Positions 7,799 through 16,314 of a stretch of 64,000 bases of DNA are shown in pieces. This DNA comes from JAVBNA01 sp031551875 (GTDB lineage: Bacteria > Bacillota > Clostridia > Oscillospirales > Acutalibacteraceae), in NCBI GenBank assembly GCA_031551875.1, contig JAVBNA010000005.1, positions 19,963 through 83,962 of the forward strand, given 5' to 3'. Made by a program: the position numbers and the translations under genes. The notes beneath the pieces are model-generated. The model had not been told where the DNA came from and did not search any database. It saw nothing but the letters and a program-made list of their open reading frames with translations. The first letter of the stretch is position 1. The number at the start of each line of letters is the position of its first letter.

Positions 7799-9430
7799 TT
7801 AGTACATTCCGCCCATGCCGGGATCCATCGGAGGCATGGCCGGAGCGGCAGGCTCCTTCTTGTCGGAAACCAGCGACTCGGTGGTCAGTACCATCGCAGC
7901 GACCGACGCGGCGTTCTCCAGCGCCGACCGGGTGACCTTGGTCGGATCTAGGATTCCGGCGGAAATCATGTCAACATACTCTTCCTTGTAGGCGTCGTAG
8001 CCGTAGCCGACCTTACCCGCCTTCTTGACCGTCTCCACAATGACTGAACCCTCGGCGCCGGCGTTGGAGGCGATCTGACGAACCGGCTCCTCAAGCGCCT
8101 TGAGCACGATTGCAACGCCGGTTTTGACGTCGCCGCGCACACCGCTCATGAGCTGCTCCACCGCGGGCATCGCATTGATGAGCGCCGTGCCGCCGCCTGC
8201 GACAAAGCCCTCTTCCACGGCGGCCTTTGTCGCTGCCAGCGCGTCCTCGATGCGCAGCTTCTTTTCCTTCATTTCGATCTCGGTCGCCGCGCCCACTTTA
8301 ATGACCGCAACGCCGCCCGCCAGCTTGGCGAGGCGCTCCTGGAGCTTCTCACGGTCAAAATCGGAGGTGGTGGTTTCGATCTGCGCGCGGATCTGGCCGA
8401 CACGGTTTTTGATTTCCTCGTGGTCGCCCGCGCCGTCAACAATCGTGGTGTTCTCTTTGTCCACCTTGACCTGACGCGCACGGCCGAGCTGCTCGATTGT
8501 GGTCTCCTTGAGCTCAAATCCGAGCTCCTCAGAGATGACCTGGCCGCCGGTCAGTATGGCGATGTCACGCAGCATATCCTTGCGGCGGTCGCCGAAGCCG
8601 GGAGCCTTGACACAAACACAGGTAAAGGTGCCGCGCAGACGGTTGAGCAGGATGGTGGTCAGCGCCTCGCCCTCGACATCCTCGGCAATGATGACCAGCT
8701 TTTTGCCCGACTGGACGATCTGCTCGAGAATGGGCAGTATCTCCTGAATGTTGGAAATTTTCTTATCCGTAATCAGAAGATAGGCGTCGTCGATGACCGC
8801 TTCCATTTTATCGGTGTCGGTCACCATATAGGGGGAGATATAGCCGCGGTCAAACTGCATGCCCTCAACCACTTCGGAATAGGTTTCGGCGGTTTTGGAC
8901 TCCTCGACTGTAATTACGCCGTCGGCCGACACTTTTTCCATCGCCTCGGCGATCAGCTTGCCGATCAGCTCGTCGGACGACGAAACCGTCGCGACGCGCT
9001 CGACGTCCTCGCTGGAGGAAACTTTATGGGAATTCGACACCACGGTGGCAACCGCGGCGTTGACTGCCTTCTTGATGCCCTTCTGGATGTCCATCGGGTT
9101 TGCGCCCGCCGTGACATTCTTCATGCCCTCGCGGATGAGCGCCTGAGCCAGCAGGGTCGCGGTGGTGGTGCCGTCGCCGGCCACGTCGTTGGTCTTTGTG
9201 GCAACCTCTTTGACGAGCTGTGCGCCCATGTTCTCAAACGGGTCGTCCAGCTCAATTTCCTTGGCGATGGTCACGCCGTCATTGGTGATCAGCGGCGCGC
9301 CGAATTTCTTGTCAAGCACAACGTTTCTGCCCTTGGGGCCGAGGGTGATTTTGACGGTATCCGAAAGCTGGTCAATACCCTTTTGCAGCGCCTTGCGCGC
9401 CTCTTCACCGTATATAACAATCTTAGACAT
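7799..9430 (-). CDS. groEL: Chaperonin GroEL (60 kDa)
   Basis: ATP-driven folding chamber subunit, cytosolic, working with GroES. Length 543 is normal. Visible signatures: LGPKGRNVVLDKKFGAP near residues 30-50, GDGTTTATLLAQ in the ATP pocket, AAVEEGFVAGGGTALI, and a Gly/Met-rich tail ending in GMGGMY. Second gene of the groESL operon, 30 bases after groES, under CIRCE control. Confidence 0.99.
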   Translation of the reverse strand: MSKIVIYGEEARKALQKGIDQLSDTVKITLGPKGRNVVLDKKFGAPLITNDGVTIAKEIELDDPFENMGAQLVKEVATKTNDVAGDGTTTATLLAQALIREGMKNVTAGANPMDIQKGIKKAVNAAVATVVSNSHKVSSSEDVERVATVSSSDELIGKLIAEAMEKVSADGVITVEESKTAETYSEVVEGMQFDRGYISPYMVTDTDKMEAVIDDAYLLITDKKISNIQEILPILEQIVQSGKKLVIIAEDVEGEALTTILLNRLRGTFTCVCVKAPGFGDRRKDMLRDIAILTGGQVISEELGFELKETTIEQLGRARQVKVDKENTTIVDGAGDHEEIKNRVGQIRAQIETTTSDFDREKLQERLAKLAGGVAVIKVGAATEIEMKEKKLRIEDALAATKAAVEEGFVAGGGTALINAMPAVEQLMSGVRGDVKTGVAIVLKALEEPVRQIASNAGAEGSVIVETVKKAGKVGYGYDAYKEEYVDMISAGILDPTKVTRSALENAASVAAMVLTTESLVSDKKEPAAPAMPPMDPGMGGMY

Positions 9431-9460
9431 AGCTTCGCATCCTCTCTACTGATTCTATCA

Positions 9461-9745
9461 TTATTCCACGATCGCGAGAATATCTCCCTGACGGACAATG
9501 GTGTACTCCTCGTCGTCCACCTTCACTTCGGTGCCGGAATACTTGCTGATGATGACTTTGTCGCCCGCCTTGACATACATGGTGACTTCCTTGCCCTCAA
9601 CGACGCCGCCCGGTCCAACCGCGATGATTTCCGCGATTTGGGGCTTTTCCTTGGCGGAGCCGGCAAGCAGAATGCCGCTTTTCGTGGTCTCTTCCGCTTC
9701 CACCGTCTTGATGACTACCCGATCGGCCAATGGTTTGATGGTCAT
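9461..9745 (-). CDS. groES: Co-chaperonin GroES (10 kDa)
   Basis: A 94-residue co-chaperonin, starting MTIKPLADRVVIK, with the mobile loop TTKSGILLAGSAKEKPQ and the GDKVIISKYSGTEVK segment. I chose the ATG at 9743-9745 because TTAGGAGG lies just upstream; an earlier in-frame ATG at 9763 would lie inside that RBS region. Forms the lid of GroEL. Head gene of the operon, about 50 bases downstream of CIRCE. Confidence 0.98.
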   Translation of the reverse strand: MTIKPLADRVVIKTVEAEETTKSGILLAGSAKEKPQIAEIIAVGPGGVVEGKEVTMYVKAGDKVIISKYSGTEVKVDDEEYTIVRQGDILAIVE

Positions 9746-9796
9746 GTCAATTCCTCCTAACATCTTTGTGCACTACATGGCAGCAGTAAGGTATTT

Positions 9797-9823
9797 TTAG
9801 CACTCTTCTCTATCGAGTGCTAA
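9797..9823 (-). promoter_or_regulatory. CIRCE operator (HrcA binding site)
   Basis: A perfect consensus inverted repeat TTAGCACTC-N9-GAGTGCTAA (arms 9797-9805 and 9815-9823), immediately downstream of the groESL -10 element. This is the classical HrcA operator, so heat-shock derepression of groESL is expected. hrcA itself is not in the window. Confidence 0.97.
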
Positions 9824-9828
9824 AACAT

Positions 9829-9857
9829 ATTTTAATCACTTGTTCTTGAAAAATCAA
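9829..9857 (-). promoter_or_regulatory. groESL promoter
   Basis: Minus strand TTGATT (9852-9857), 17-base spacer, TAAAAT (9829-9834), next to CIRCE. Confidence 0.75.
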
Positions 9858-9929
9858 GACATTTTTTCTCAATTTCCCGAATTTAACATATTATTTACAA
9901 TTTGACAGAGAAATAACCGTCAGTATACA

Positions 9930-10853
9930 CTATTGGTTTATCTCAACGCCCCTCGGAAGCAGAAGCCTGAGCGCCCCTGGCACAACCTCAAAGGTGACCT
10001 CGCCCTGCCGGAAGGTTTCCCCGTCGATGTTGACGACCGCCGGAGCAGGGCTCAGCGACTGAATCCGTATCTTTTTGCCCCGGTGCTTGAACACAAGCCC
10101 GCCGAAGTCGTCGGTCTTATGATCGCCCCGCTTGTATTTGGGCAGCAGCCCCGGCAGATTGAGCTTGCTGGTCGCCTTGATGAGCACAAAATCCAGCAGC
10201 CCGTCATTGGGGATGGCCTCGGGTGCGCCGCGGTATCCCCCGCCGTAATACTGTCCCGAGGCGGCCAGCGCAAAGAAAAAGTCCCCCTCATACTTGATTG
10301 TATCATCAATCGTGATGCGAAGTCTGTCGCGCATACGTCCCAGAAAAAGCTTGAGCACGGCAAGGTTGTAGGCCATCGGGCCACTGATCAGCGGGATGTC
10401 CTTGAACTTGACCATCTCCATCGCCACCTTGGCGTCCACGCCCAGCGAGCACACGTTGAGGGCGTACCGGTCGCCCTCCTTGATCAGGTCCACCGGGACG
10501 CTCCGCCCCGCAAGCTGATCCTCCATCGAGCGGAAGCGGCTCTTGCTCCCGAAGGTCTTAACGTAGTCATTGCCTGACCCGCATGGGAAGATGCCCAGCT
10601 CGCAGTGATCAAAACGGTGCATACCGCGCACAACCTCACACACCGTGCCGTCCCCGCCGCAGGCAAAAATGCGTACGCGATCTCCCTTTTCCGCCTCTTC
10701 CCGCGCGAGGGCCGCCGCATGCCCCGGGTATTCAGTCAGACGGTACGTATAGGGGATCGCCCGAGGCTTCAGTACGCCCTCCACCTCCTCGGTCACGCGC
10801 GCATACGGATTCTTCTTGCCTGCCGTGGGATTGATGATAAACACATACCGCAT
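9930..10853 (-). CDS. Diacylglycerol/lipid kinase family protein (YegS/DagK type)
   Basis: A 307-residue member of the DAGK catalytic superfamily, which phosphorylates diacylglycerol or a related lipid at the membrane face. Near the start FIINPTAGKK, then ACGGDGTVCEVVRGM (GGDGT nucleotide motif near residue 67), GSGNDYVKTFG, and a C-terminal beta-rich domain ending in VNIDGETF. The start at 10851-10853 is chosen because GGAGGCGG precedes this ATG; a GTG six codons earlier lacks an RBS. It lies 21 bases after the rRNA methyltransferase gene and is probably co-transcribed. The substrate is not determinable. Confidence 0.88.
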   Translation of the reverse strand: MRYVFIINPTAGKKNPYARVTEEVEGVLKPRAIPYTYRLTEYPGHAAALAREEAEKGDRVRIFACGGDGTVCEVVRGMHRFDHCELGIFPCGSGNDYVKTFGSKSRFRSMEDQLAGRSVPVDLIKEGDRYALNVCSLGVDAKVAMEMVKFKDIPLISGPMAYNLAVLKLFLGRMRDRLRITIDDTIKYEGDFFFALAASGQYYGGGYRGAPEAIPNDGLLDFVLIKATSKLNLPGLLPKYKRGDHKTDDFGGLVFKHRGKKIRIQSLSPAPAVVNIDGETFRQGEVTFEVVPGALRLLLPRGVEINQ

Positions 10854-10874
10854 GGTTTTCCGCCTCCACACCGT

Positions 10875-11990
10875 CTATTTAAAATACTGAAACAGGTCAC
10901 ACTTGATCATGCCGTTGTACAGCTTGCGCTTCTTGTCCGCTTTGCGGCCGTAAAACTTTTCGAACTCCTCGTCGGGGCTGATGATGTACGCCTGTACGCC
11001 CTGCCGTGCAGGGAATACCGTCCCCATCAACCGATAGAGCTCACGGGCGGCGGACAGGTCTAAAAGACGCTCCCCGTAGGGCGGGTTTGTTAAAATGATG
11101 CCCTTATCGGTGGGCATCTCAAAGGCGGAGACGTCCCTCTTTTGGACATGGATCAGGTCGTCCACACCCGCAAGCTTGGCGTTTTCTCTGGTCAGCCGCA
11201 CCGCTTCCTCGTCGTGATCAAAGCCGAACGCCTCGAACTCGATGTCGTGCCGCACGCTCTCCTGCGCGCGTGTGCGCTGTTCCCGCCAGACCTCCCGCGG
11301 AATCTGCTTCCAGCCCTCGGCGGCAAATCGCCGCCCCAGTCCCGGCGCAATGCCCCGCGCTTTCTGCGCGGCCTCAATCAGCAGGGTGCCCGAACCGCAG
11401 AAGGGATCATACACCGCAGAATAGGGACGCACCCGCGCGATATCCACGATGGCCGCCGCGAGCGTTTCCTTGATGGGCGCGTCGTTTGAATTGCGGCGGT
11501 AGCCCCGCTTGTGCAGGCCTGACCCCGAAGTGTCCAGCATGACACTGACCTCGTCCTTGAGGATCAAAAACTGGATCTGATGCACCGGGCCGGTCTCCTC
11601 AAACCACGACAGGAGATATTTCGCCTTGAGGCGCTCCACCACTGCTTTTTTGATGATCGACTGGCAGTCGGGGATGCTGTGCAGCGCGGATGAAAGGGAG
11701 CGCCCCTTGACCGGGAACGCGTCGCTCTTGCCGATCCAACGCTCCCACGGTAGCGCCTTGACCCCCTGGAACAACTCCTCAAAGCTCAGCGCCTTGAAGC
11801 TCCCCATCAGGATCTGCACCCGTTCGGCATAGCGTGAGCACAGGTTGATGCGCGCCAGTGTATCCGCGTCGCCCGAAAACAGCACCCGTCCGTTTTGCGC
11901 CTCCACTTGCTGTGCGCCCAGATAGCGCAGCTCGCCGGCCAGAATGCCCTCAATGCCCATCAGGCAGGGGGCGGAAAATGCAATGTCCAT
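10875..11990 (-). CDS. THUMP-domain class I RNA methyltransferase (RlmL/YpsC family)
   Basis: A 371-residue SAM-dependent methyltransferase: N-terminal THUMP-like RNA-binding part (about 1-155), then a Rossmann domain with DPFCGSGTLLIEAA (about 195-208) and the catalytic LTNPPYGERL (about 300). This matches the COG0116 family (E. coli RlmL N-half, B. subtilis YpsC), which makes N2-methylguanine in 23S rRNA. It sits between a glycosyltransferase (2-base gap) and the lipid kinase. The exact target base is inferred from family only. Confidence 0.9.
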   Translation of the reverse strand: MDIAFSAPCLMGIEGILAGELRYLGAQQVEAQNGRVLFSGDADTLARINLCSRYAERVQILMGSFKALSFEELFQGVKALPWERWIGKSDAFPVKGRSLSSALHSIPDCQSIIKKAVVERLKAKYLLSWFEETGPVHQIQFLILKDEVSVMLDTSGSGLHKRGYRRNSNDAPIKETLAAAIVDIARVRPYSAVYDPFCGSGTLLIEAAQKARGIAPGLGRRFAAEGWKQIPREVWREQRTRAQESVRHDIEFEAFGFDHDEEAVRLTRENAKLAGVDDLIHVQKRDVSAFEMPTDKGIILTNPPYGERLLDLSAARELYRLMGTVFPARQGVQAYIISPDEEFEKFYGRKADKKRKLYNGMIKCDLFQYFK

Positions 11991-11992
11991 AT

Positions 11993-13129
11993 CTACTTGA
12001 CCTCTTCTTTCTGTACTAGGCCGCTGAACACCTCGCTGTAAGCGGCCGCCACCCTGTCCCAGTCAAACCGCCCGCACTGCGAAACACAGCGCTCCGACAG
12101 AGCCTCGTATTGCTCTATGACCCGCACTATTGCATTGACAATGTCCTGCGGATCGCGGCAGTCGGCGGGATAGCCCGCCTCGCCGTCAGGAAACTGCTTG
12201 TCAAAGCCTTGCCCGCGGCTGTACACCAGCGGCAGCCCCTGTGTCATCGCCTCGGCGCACACCAGCCCGAAAGTCTCCCGTTTGGAGACAAGCGCGAACA
12301 AATCAAACCTCCGGTAGTGCCCGATCAGTTCCTCCTTGGGACAGCACTTATGCAGCGTCACAAAGGGATACGCGGAGAGCTTACGCACCTCCCCGGCGTC
12401 GACAATCTCTCCCACCGCGTCGAGCGTTGCCTCTGTCCCCCGCGCCCGCAGGAGCTCCACCGCCCGGGCGAGCGCCTGAATATTTTTATTGCGGGTGATC
12501 TCCCCCACATAGCCCACCCGAAGCATCCCTTCAGGCGGCTTTGAGCGCGGCGGCGCAAGGTTCTCAAGCCAGAATTTGTCAATCCCCAGTGGGATGACGT
12601 GCGACTTTTGACGAATGACCTCACGATCGGCTTCCTTTACGTATTTTGTAAGTGTCTCCTCCCTGTGCGGCAGGGAAATAAAGAATACAGCCGATGCGTC
12701 GCGAAGAATCCTCCGCCCCATGCCCCTCAAATGGGGCATTTTTTTGAAAAAGGTGTAAATATCTGTGTTCTGAATGGTCACCGTATAGGGCACGCCGTAT
12801 TTTTGATACAGCCTGTGCGCAACGTATCCGTTTGAAAAAAGCGTGTGCGCGTGAACAAGATCATGCGCCGGAACGTTCACTTTGGTTTGTATCTCCGCAC
12901 AAATTTTACCATGCTTTAAATGGAACAGCACGCGGTTCCACGCCGGATAGCAGGGGGCGATCAGGACCTTCGGCATGTCCCCAATGCCCTGATTTTCCAT
13001 CTTAGAGCCGTACGCGACCGGCGCCACCAACGCATGCTCCTGTGCCCCGTTTTGCGTAAGGGCACTCAGAAGATTGCCATACAGGGCGGGACGTCCGAGA
13101 AAATATGAGCATATGTGTAAAATTTTCAC
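11993..13129 (-). CDS. Glycosyltransferase family 4
   Basis: A 378-residue GT-B fold protein. It has an N-terminal Rossmann domain (MKILHICSYFLG, HAHTLFSNGYVAHRLYQKYG) and a C-terminal nucleotide-sugar domain with VGYVGEITRNKNIQALARAV and the family signature SKRETFGLVCAEAMTQGLP. It starts at GTG 13127-13129 with GAGGTGG upstream. Likely role: transfer of a sugar to an envelope glycan or lipid; the donor and acceptor are unknown. A strong terminator at 13202-13230 separates it from the upstream gene. Confidence 0.88.
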   Translation of the reverse strand: MKILHICSYFLGRPALYGNLLSALTQNGAQEHALVAPVAYGSKMENQGIGDMPKVLIAPCYPAWNRVLFHLKHGKICAEIQTKVNVPAHDLVHAHTLFSNGYVAHRLYQKYGVPYTVTIQNTDIYTFFKKMPHLRGMGRRILRDASAVFFISLPHREETLTKYVKEADREVIRQKSHVIPLGIDKFWLENLAPPRSKPPEGMLRVGYVGEITRNKNIQALARAVELLRARGTEATLDAVGEIVDAGEVRKLSAYPFVTLHKCCPKEELIGHYRRFDLFALVSKRETFGLVCAEAMTQGLPLVYSRGQGFDKQFPDGEAGYPADCRDPQDIVNAIVRVIEQYEALSERCVSQCGRFDWDRVAAAYSEVFSGLVQKEEVK

Positions 13130-13201
13130 AAATCCACCTCATTTGTGCTTACGTGATTCCGTCATTTTCAATGCATGCGAATTTAAACGGTTACAAGTCA
13201 A

Positions 13202-13230
13202 AAGCCACGCAGGACATGCCTGCGTGGCTT
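13202..13230 (-). terminator. Terminator after the Tyr/Asp/Gly-rich envelope protein
   Basis: Perfect 12-bp stem (13202-13213 with 13219-13230), 5-base loop, TTTTG following on the minus strand. Confidence 0.8.
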
Positions 13231-13251
13231 GTAGGCGTTCGTTTCGGAGGC

Positions 13252-14541
13252 TTACCGGTCGTCCTCAAAGTTCGAGTATCCGTCGTTGTTCGGACGGTAG
13301 CGCCCCTGATTGGGGTTGCGCGGTGGTTGTCCGCCGCCGCTTCCGCGCCGGTATTGGCCCTGGCCGCCCTGCCCCGAGGAACGTCCGCCGCCCTGATTCG
13401 GGTTCCGGCCGCTCTGTCCAGAGGGGCGGCGTCCGCCCTGGTCATAGGAATCCTGCCGCGAGGGACGGCGGGAATATCCCTGGTTTTGCGTATAACCCTG
13501 CTGGCCGCCGCGCTGTGCCGGCGGAATATAGGTGGTCACGTCGTCGTACAGATCGGTTTCACCTTCGGTATACCCGGCGTTCTGGTCATAGCCGTTTCCG
13601 CGGTTGTCGTACTGGCTGTAATCCTCGCCCTCATACTCCCCGTAACCGCCGTTGTTGTCATCATAGCCGTCGGGGCCGTAATCGTCGTATCCGTCGCCAT
13701 AGCCGTCGTCGTATCCGTCGTAATTGTCGTATCCGTCGCCATAGCCGTCGTCATAGCCGTAATCGCCGCCGCGCGGTCCCTTCGGGCCGGAGAAGAACTG
13801 ACGGTAAATGGCAAAGCCGATGCCGCCCAGTGCGCCGATAATCAACACAATGCCCAAATAGAGGATCCAGCTTGAGCCGCGGCCCTGCTCGGGCTCCGAG
13901 GTCAGGCTGCTGAGCTCCGAGTCCGTGCCGGAAAGCAACGCGGCTGTGTCGATGCTCTGGGTTTCGCTCGGATAATCGGTCGAAACGTCAATTACGCTTT
14001 CAACCGACGCGCTTTCCTCGCTGGAGGAGGATTCCTCCCCGGGGACACGGTTCATATTGAGTGTATATGTTTTCTTGGTCACGCCGTCCTCTGCCGTAAC
14101 GACAACAGTCGCGGTCGCGCTGCCATTCATGGCCAGCACCGGCACATTCTTGCTCACCTTGGCGTTCGAATCCTCCGCCGTCGGCTTGACACCCGGCGTA
14201 CCTTCGCCGCCGGTTATGGTCACAAAGTATGTGGTGACATTCTTGTTAAACGCCGGTGTCATGGCGCCGCGCACCACCGTCAGATTAGACAGGTTGGCGT
14301 TGCTGGACTTCTCCTTCTCACTGGTTTCCTCCTTGGAGGAGGGCTGCTTGGAGGAGGGCGGCTTGGAGGAGGGCTTGCTGGACGACTCCTTGCTGGGGGT
14401 ATCCTTGCTGGACGACTCCTTGCTGGAGGTCGACGTCTTTGAAGACTCGTCCGGCTCGGTGGCCTGCGCCAGCATGGCCGCACTGCTCATAAATACGAAC
14501 AGGGAAACCATCAGCGCTATCATTTTTTTGCTGAAGTTCAT
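13252..14541 (-). CDS. Envelope protein: cadherin-like domain, one TM, Tyr/Asp/Gly repeats, Arg/Gly tail
   Basis: A 429-residue protein not recognised as a named gene. In order: signal peptide (1-27, MNFSKKMIALMVSLFVFMSS); Ser/Lys linker with repeated SSK and KESSSK units (about 30-83); a cadherin-like beta-sandwich (about 84-165, starting LSNLTVVRGAM); acidic Ser-rich linker; TM helix (about 224-247, ILYLGIVLIIGALGGIGFAI) followed by RQ; an acidic tract of Tyr/Gly/Asp repeats (about 258-300, with DDGYGDGYD twice); then a basic Arg/Gly/Gln-rich tail. Topology predicts an outside beta-sandwich and a cytoplasmic low-complexity tail with opposite-charge blocks. It follows the WYL regulator and ComEA-like genes. 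Confidence 0.8.
   Translation of the reverse strand: MNFSKKMIALMVSLFVFMSSAAMLAQATEPDESSKTSTSSKESSSKDTPSKESSSKPSSKPPSSKQPSSKEETSEKEKSSNANLSNLTVVRGAMTPAFNKNVTTYFVTITGGEGTPGVKPTAEDSNAKVSKNVPVLAMNGSATATVVVTAEDGVTKKTYTLNMNRVPGEESSSSEESASVESVIDVSTDYPSETQSIDTAALLSGTDSELSSLTSEPEQGRGSSWILYLGIVLIIGALGGIGFAIYRQFFSGPKGPRGGDYGYDDGYGDGYDNYDGYDDGYGDGYDDYGPDGYDDNNGGYGEYEGEDYSQYDNRGNGYDQNAGYTEGETDLYDDVTTYIPPAQRGGQQGYTQNQGYSRRPSRQDSYDQGGRRPSGQSGRNPNQGGGRSSGQGGQGQYRRGSGGGQPPRNPNQGRYRPNNDGYSNFEDDR
13684..13755 (-). repeat. In-frame tandem repeats coding Tyr/Gly/Asp units
   Basis: A segment of about 26 bases beginning TCGTATCCGTCGCCATAGCC on the plus strand occurs twice, about 45 bases apart, amid many shorter TCGTA/CCGTCG units. 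Both copies code for DDGYGDGYD. These are coding repeats, prone to slippage, and not a CRISPR array. Confidence 0.7.
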
Positions 14542-14573
14542 ATTAACATTCCTTTCAACACGTCACTGTGAGT

Positions 14574-14603
14574 ATATTACCATATTTCCCCGGTAAATAT
14601 CAA
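14574..14603 (-). promoter_or_regulatory. Possible promoter of the Tyr/Asp/Gly-rich protein gene
   Basis: Minus strand TTGATA (14598-14603), 18-base spacer, TAATAT (14574-14579), overlapping the end of the WYL gene. Moderate match only; the gene could instead be read from the upstream promoter at 16176. Confidence 0.35.
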
Positions 14604-15646
14604 TGCTTTTTTAATAAATCTTCGGGCGGCTCAGAACTGCCTGAAATACCCTCCGCGCGAATGCCGTAATTTTGCGCAATCTCCGCGAGTTTTTGAAGCA
14701 GTCCGCTCCGCAGTTCGGGCGGGTGCAGCACCTCGATCATGTCGCCGAACTGGATCAGCCATTCGATCAGTCCTTCGCTGAAATTGGCCCGGATTACAAC
14801 GCTGTACCGCTCTTCCGGCATTTTTTTGACCGCGATGTCCTGTCCGAATTTGTCAAGCAAAATCTCGAACGCCCGTTTTTCACACAGCAGTTTTGCCGTG
14901 ATCATGTGGCCACCGAACATGTTAAAATTGCGCTTTACGTAGTCGGCGGTATTGAAGGTTCCGCGATAGGTGCTGACCTCCTCAAAGCTGCGCGCGTCGG
15001 CCCCGAGAATCTCCACCCGCTTCATCCGGTCCACCCGGTAGTGGGAAAGGTTTTCATATTTATGATAATTTCCCACCAGATAATACCGGTCATTTTCCCA
15101 GAGCAGCGCATAGGGGCTGAGTTCAAAGGGTTTGCCCTCCCCAAGCCTGGGGCGGTTTCCGATCAGGGTGGTGTGATGATAGGTGAAGAAAATACGCCGC
15201 TTCATGGCAATGGCCCGGTGAATCGTGTCAATGTTGTACAGGATTTCCTCGTTGGTGCATTTGGCGCGTTTGTCGACGTACACCTGACGGGCAATGTTAA
15301 ACGCCTGATGGCTGCTGGTCAGCTTCTGGAGCTTTGTGATCAGCTCCTCTGATTTTTTTGGCGTGATGAACGATGCAGACAGCACCGCATCCATCAGGAT
15401 ACGCACCTCGGGCAGCTCAAAGGCGCGCCTGCCCAGATAAAATCCCACATTGGACGCAGATCTGCTCACCATGATGTCATAGCCGGCGCTAATCAGCACC
15501 TTGATGTCGTCATACAGGGACTTGCGCTCCGCGCGGATGCCCAGCTTCTGAAGCTCCTCTACAAGCTTCACGGCGGGCAGCGCATGCTCGTCGTCGGTTT
15601 GTTCTTCAAAGATGCGCAAAAGGTAGATCAGCTTGAGTTTCTGCAT
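14600..15646 (-). CDS. WYL-domain transcriptional regulator (HTH_11 + WYL)
   Basis: A 348-residue regulator. The N-terminus (MQKLKLIYLLRIFEEQ, then KLVEELQKLGIRAERKSLYDDI) is a DeoR-like winged helix. The middle carries a WYL domain (AMKRRIFFTYHH, FELSPYALLWENDRYYLVGNY), and a WCX-like C-terminal part follows. WYL domains bind ligands, often nucleic-acid-derived, in bacterial regulators. It lies 32 bases after the ComEA-like gene and just upstream of the Tyr/Asp/Gly-rich envelope protein, which is its most obvious local target. Ligand unknown. Confidence 0.87.
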   Translation of the reverse strand: MQKLKLIYLLRIFEEQTDDEHALPAVKLVEELQKLGIRAERKSLYDDIKVLISAGYDIMVSRSASNVGFYLGRRAFELPEVRILMDAVLSASFITPKKSEELITKLQKLTSSHQAFNIARQVYVDKRAKCTNEEILYNIDTIHRAIAMKRRIFFTYHHTTLIGNRPRLGEGKPFELSPYALLWENDRYYLVGNYHKYENLSHYRVDRMKRVEILGADARSFEEVSTYRGTFNTADYVKRNFNMFGGHMITAKLLCEKRAFEILLDKFGQDIAVKKMPEERYSVVIRANFSEGLIEWLIQFGDMIEVLHPPELRSGLLQKLAEIAQNYGIRAEGISGSSEPPEDLLKKH

Positions 15647-15678
15647 GAGTAATTCTCCTCATATAACTGTGTAGGTCG

Positions 15679-16128
15679 TTACGAAAGTGTAATGTATGGC
15701 AGGATGTTTTCATAGGTCGTCTCCCCGATCCCCTGCACCTCCTTGAGCTGTGCAAGCGACGAAAAGCCGCCATGAGCTTCCCGGTATTCGATGATGCGCG
15801 CCGCAAGTGTGTCCCCCACGCCGGGCAGCAGCGCGGAAAGCTCGCTGGCAGACGCTTCATTGAGGTTGAGCTTTCCGGATGAGGCGGCCGATGACCGGGG
15901 TGTCCCTTCCACGCCGGGCACCTCGCCGGAAAGCATGGAGGAAGCCTCGCCGTTCTCTTGGGGCTGCGCTGTGCCCGGCACGGTATTTTCCGCCGCGATC
16001 ACGAGACCGGGCGCGGAAAACCCGCGGACATACAATAGGTTATAGCCCACAATGAGCACCCCGATCGCCAGCGCAAACCAGAGCAACACCCGCTCCACAC
16101 GGCCGATCGAATTCTTTTTCTCCCGCAT
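15679..16128 (-). CDS. ComEA-like helix-hairpin-helix DNA-binding protein
   Basis: A 149-residue protein with one N-terminal TM helix (about 12-35, VLLWFALAIGVLIVGYNLLY), a Pro/Ser/Glu-rich linker, and two C-terminal helix-hairpin-helix motifs (LNLNEASASELSALLPGVG and LKEVQGIGETTYENILPYI). This is the ComEA DNA-receptor architecture for DNA uptake across the envelope, but the SLBB domain typical of longer ComEA proteins is missing. No comEB/comEC lies next to it, so competence is an inference; other membrane-anchored HhH proteins exist. RBS GGAGG precedes the ATG. Confidence 0.8.
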   Translation of the reverse strand: MREKKNSIGRVERVLLWFALAIGVLIVGYNLLYVRGFSAPGLVIAAENTVPGTAQPQENGEASSMLSGEVPGVEGTPRSSAASSGKLNLNEASASELSALLPGVGDTLAARIIEYREAHGGFSSLAQLKEVQGIGETTYENILPYITLS

Positions 16129-16175
16129 GACGCACGCCTCCTTCCATATTTGACCTATCCTATATGAATAGTTTG

Positions 16176-16204
16176 ATTATACCAAAAAACGGGACGTCTG
16201 TCAT
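16176..16204 (-). promoter_or_regulatory. Promoter of the ComEA-like/WYL unit
   Basis: Minus strand ATGACA (16199-16204), 17-base spacer, TATAAT (16176-16181). It lies back to back with the yjbQ promoter. Confidence 0.65.
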
Positions 16205-16218
16205 AGGATTAACAATAA

Positions 16219-16246
16219 TTGACATATTATATAAATGTGATAGAAT
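16219..16246 (+). promoter_or_regulatory. Promoter of yjbQ
   Basis: TTGACA (16219-16224), 16-base spacer, TAGAAT (16241-16246), divergent to the ComEA-like promoter. Confidence 0.65.
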
Positions 16247-16314
16247 ATATATATAGCTTTTTGTCCGTAGTATCCTATTTTTTAGGAAAAATAACAGGTA
16301 AAGGAGCGATCAGT

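Noticed and set aside
9031..9037. An additional TTCGACA 0A-type heptamer
   Set aside because: It is inside groEL coding sequence and isolated, so probably chance.
8420..9760. A 446-codon plus-strand frame opposite groEL/groES
   Set aside because: Shadow of a very strongly conserved gene pair.
13660..13770. A CRISPR-like pattern of short repeats
   Set aside because: The repeats are in frame, uneven in spacing and encode Tyr/Gly/Asp units; there are no unique spacers and no cas genes.
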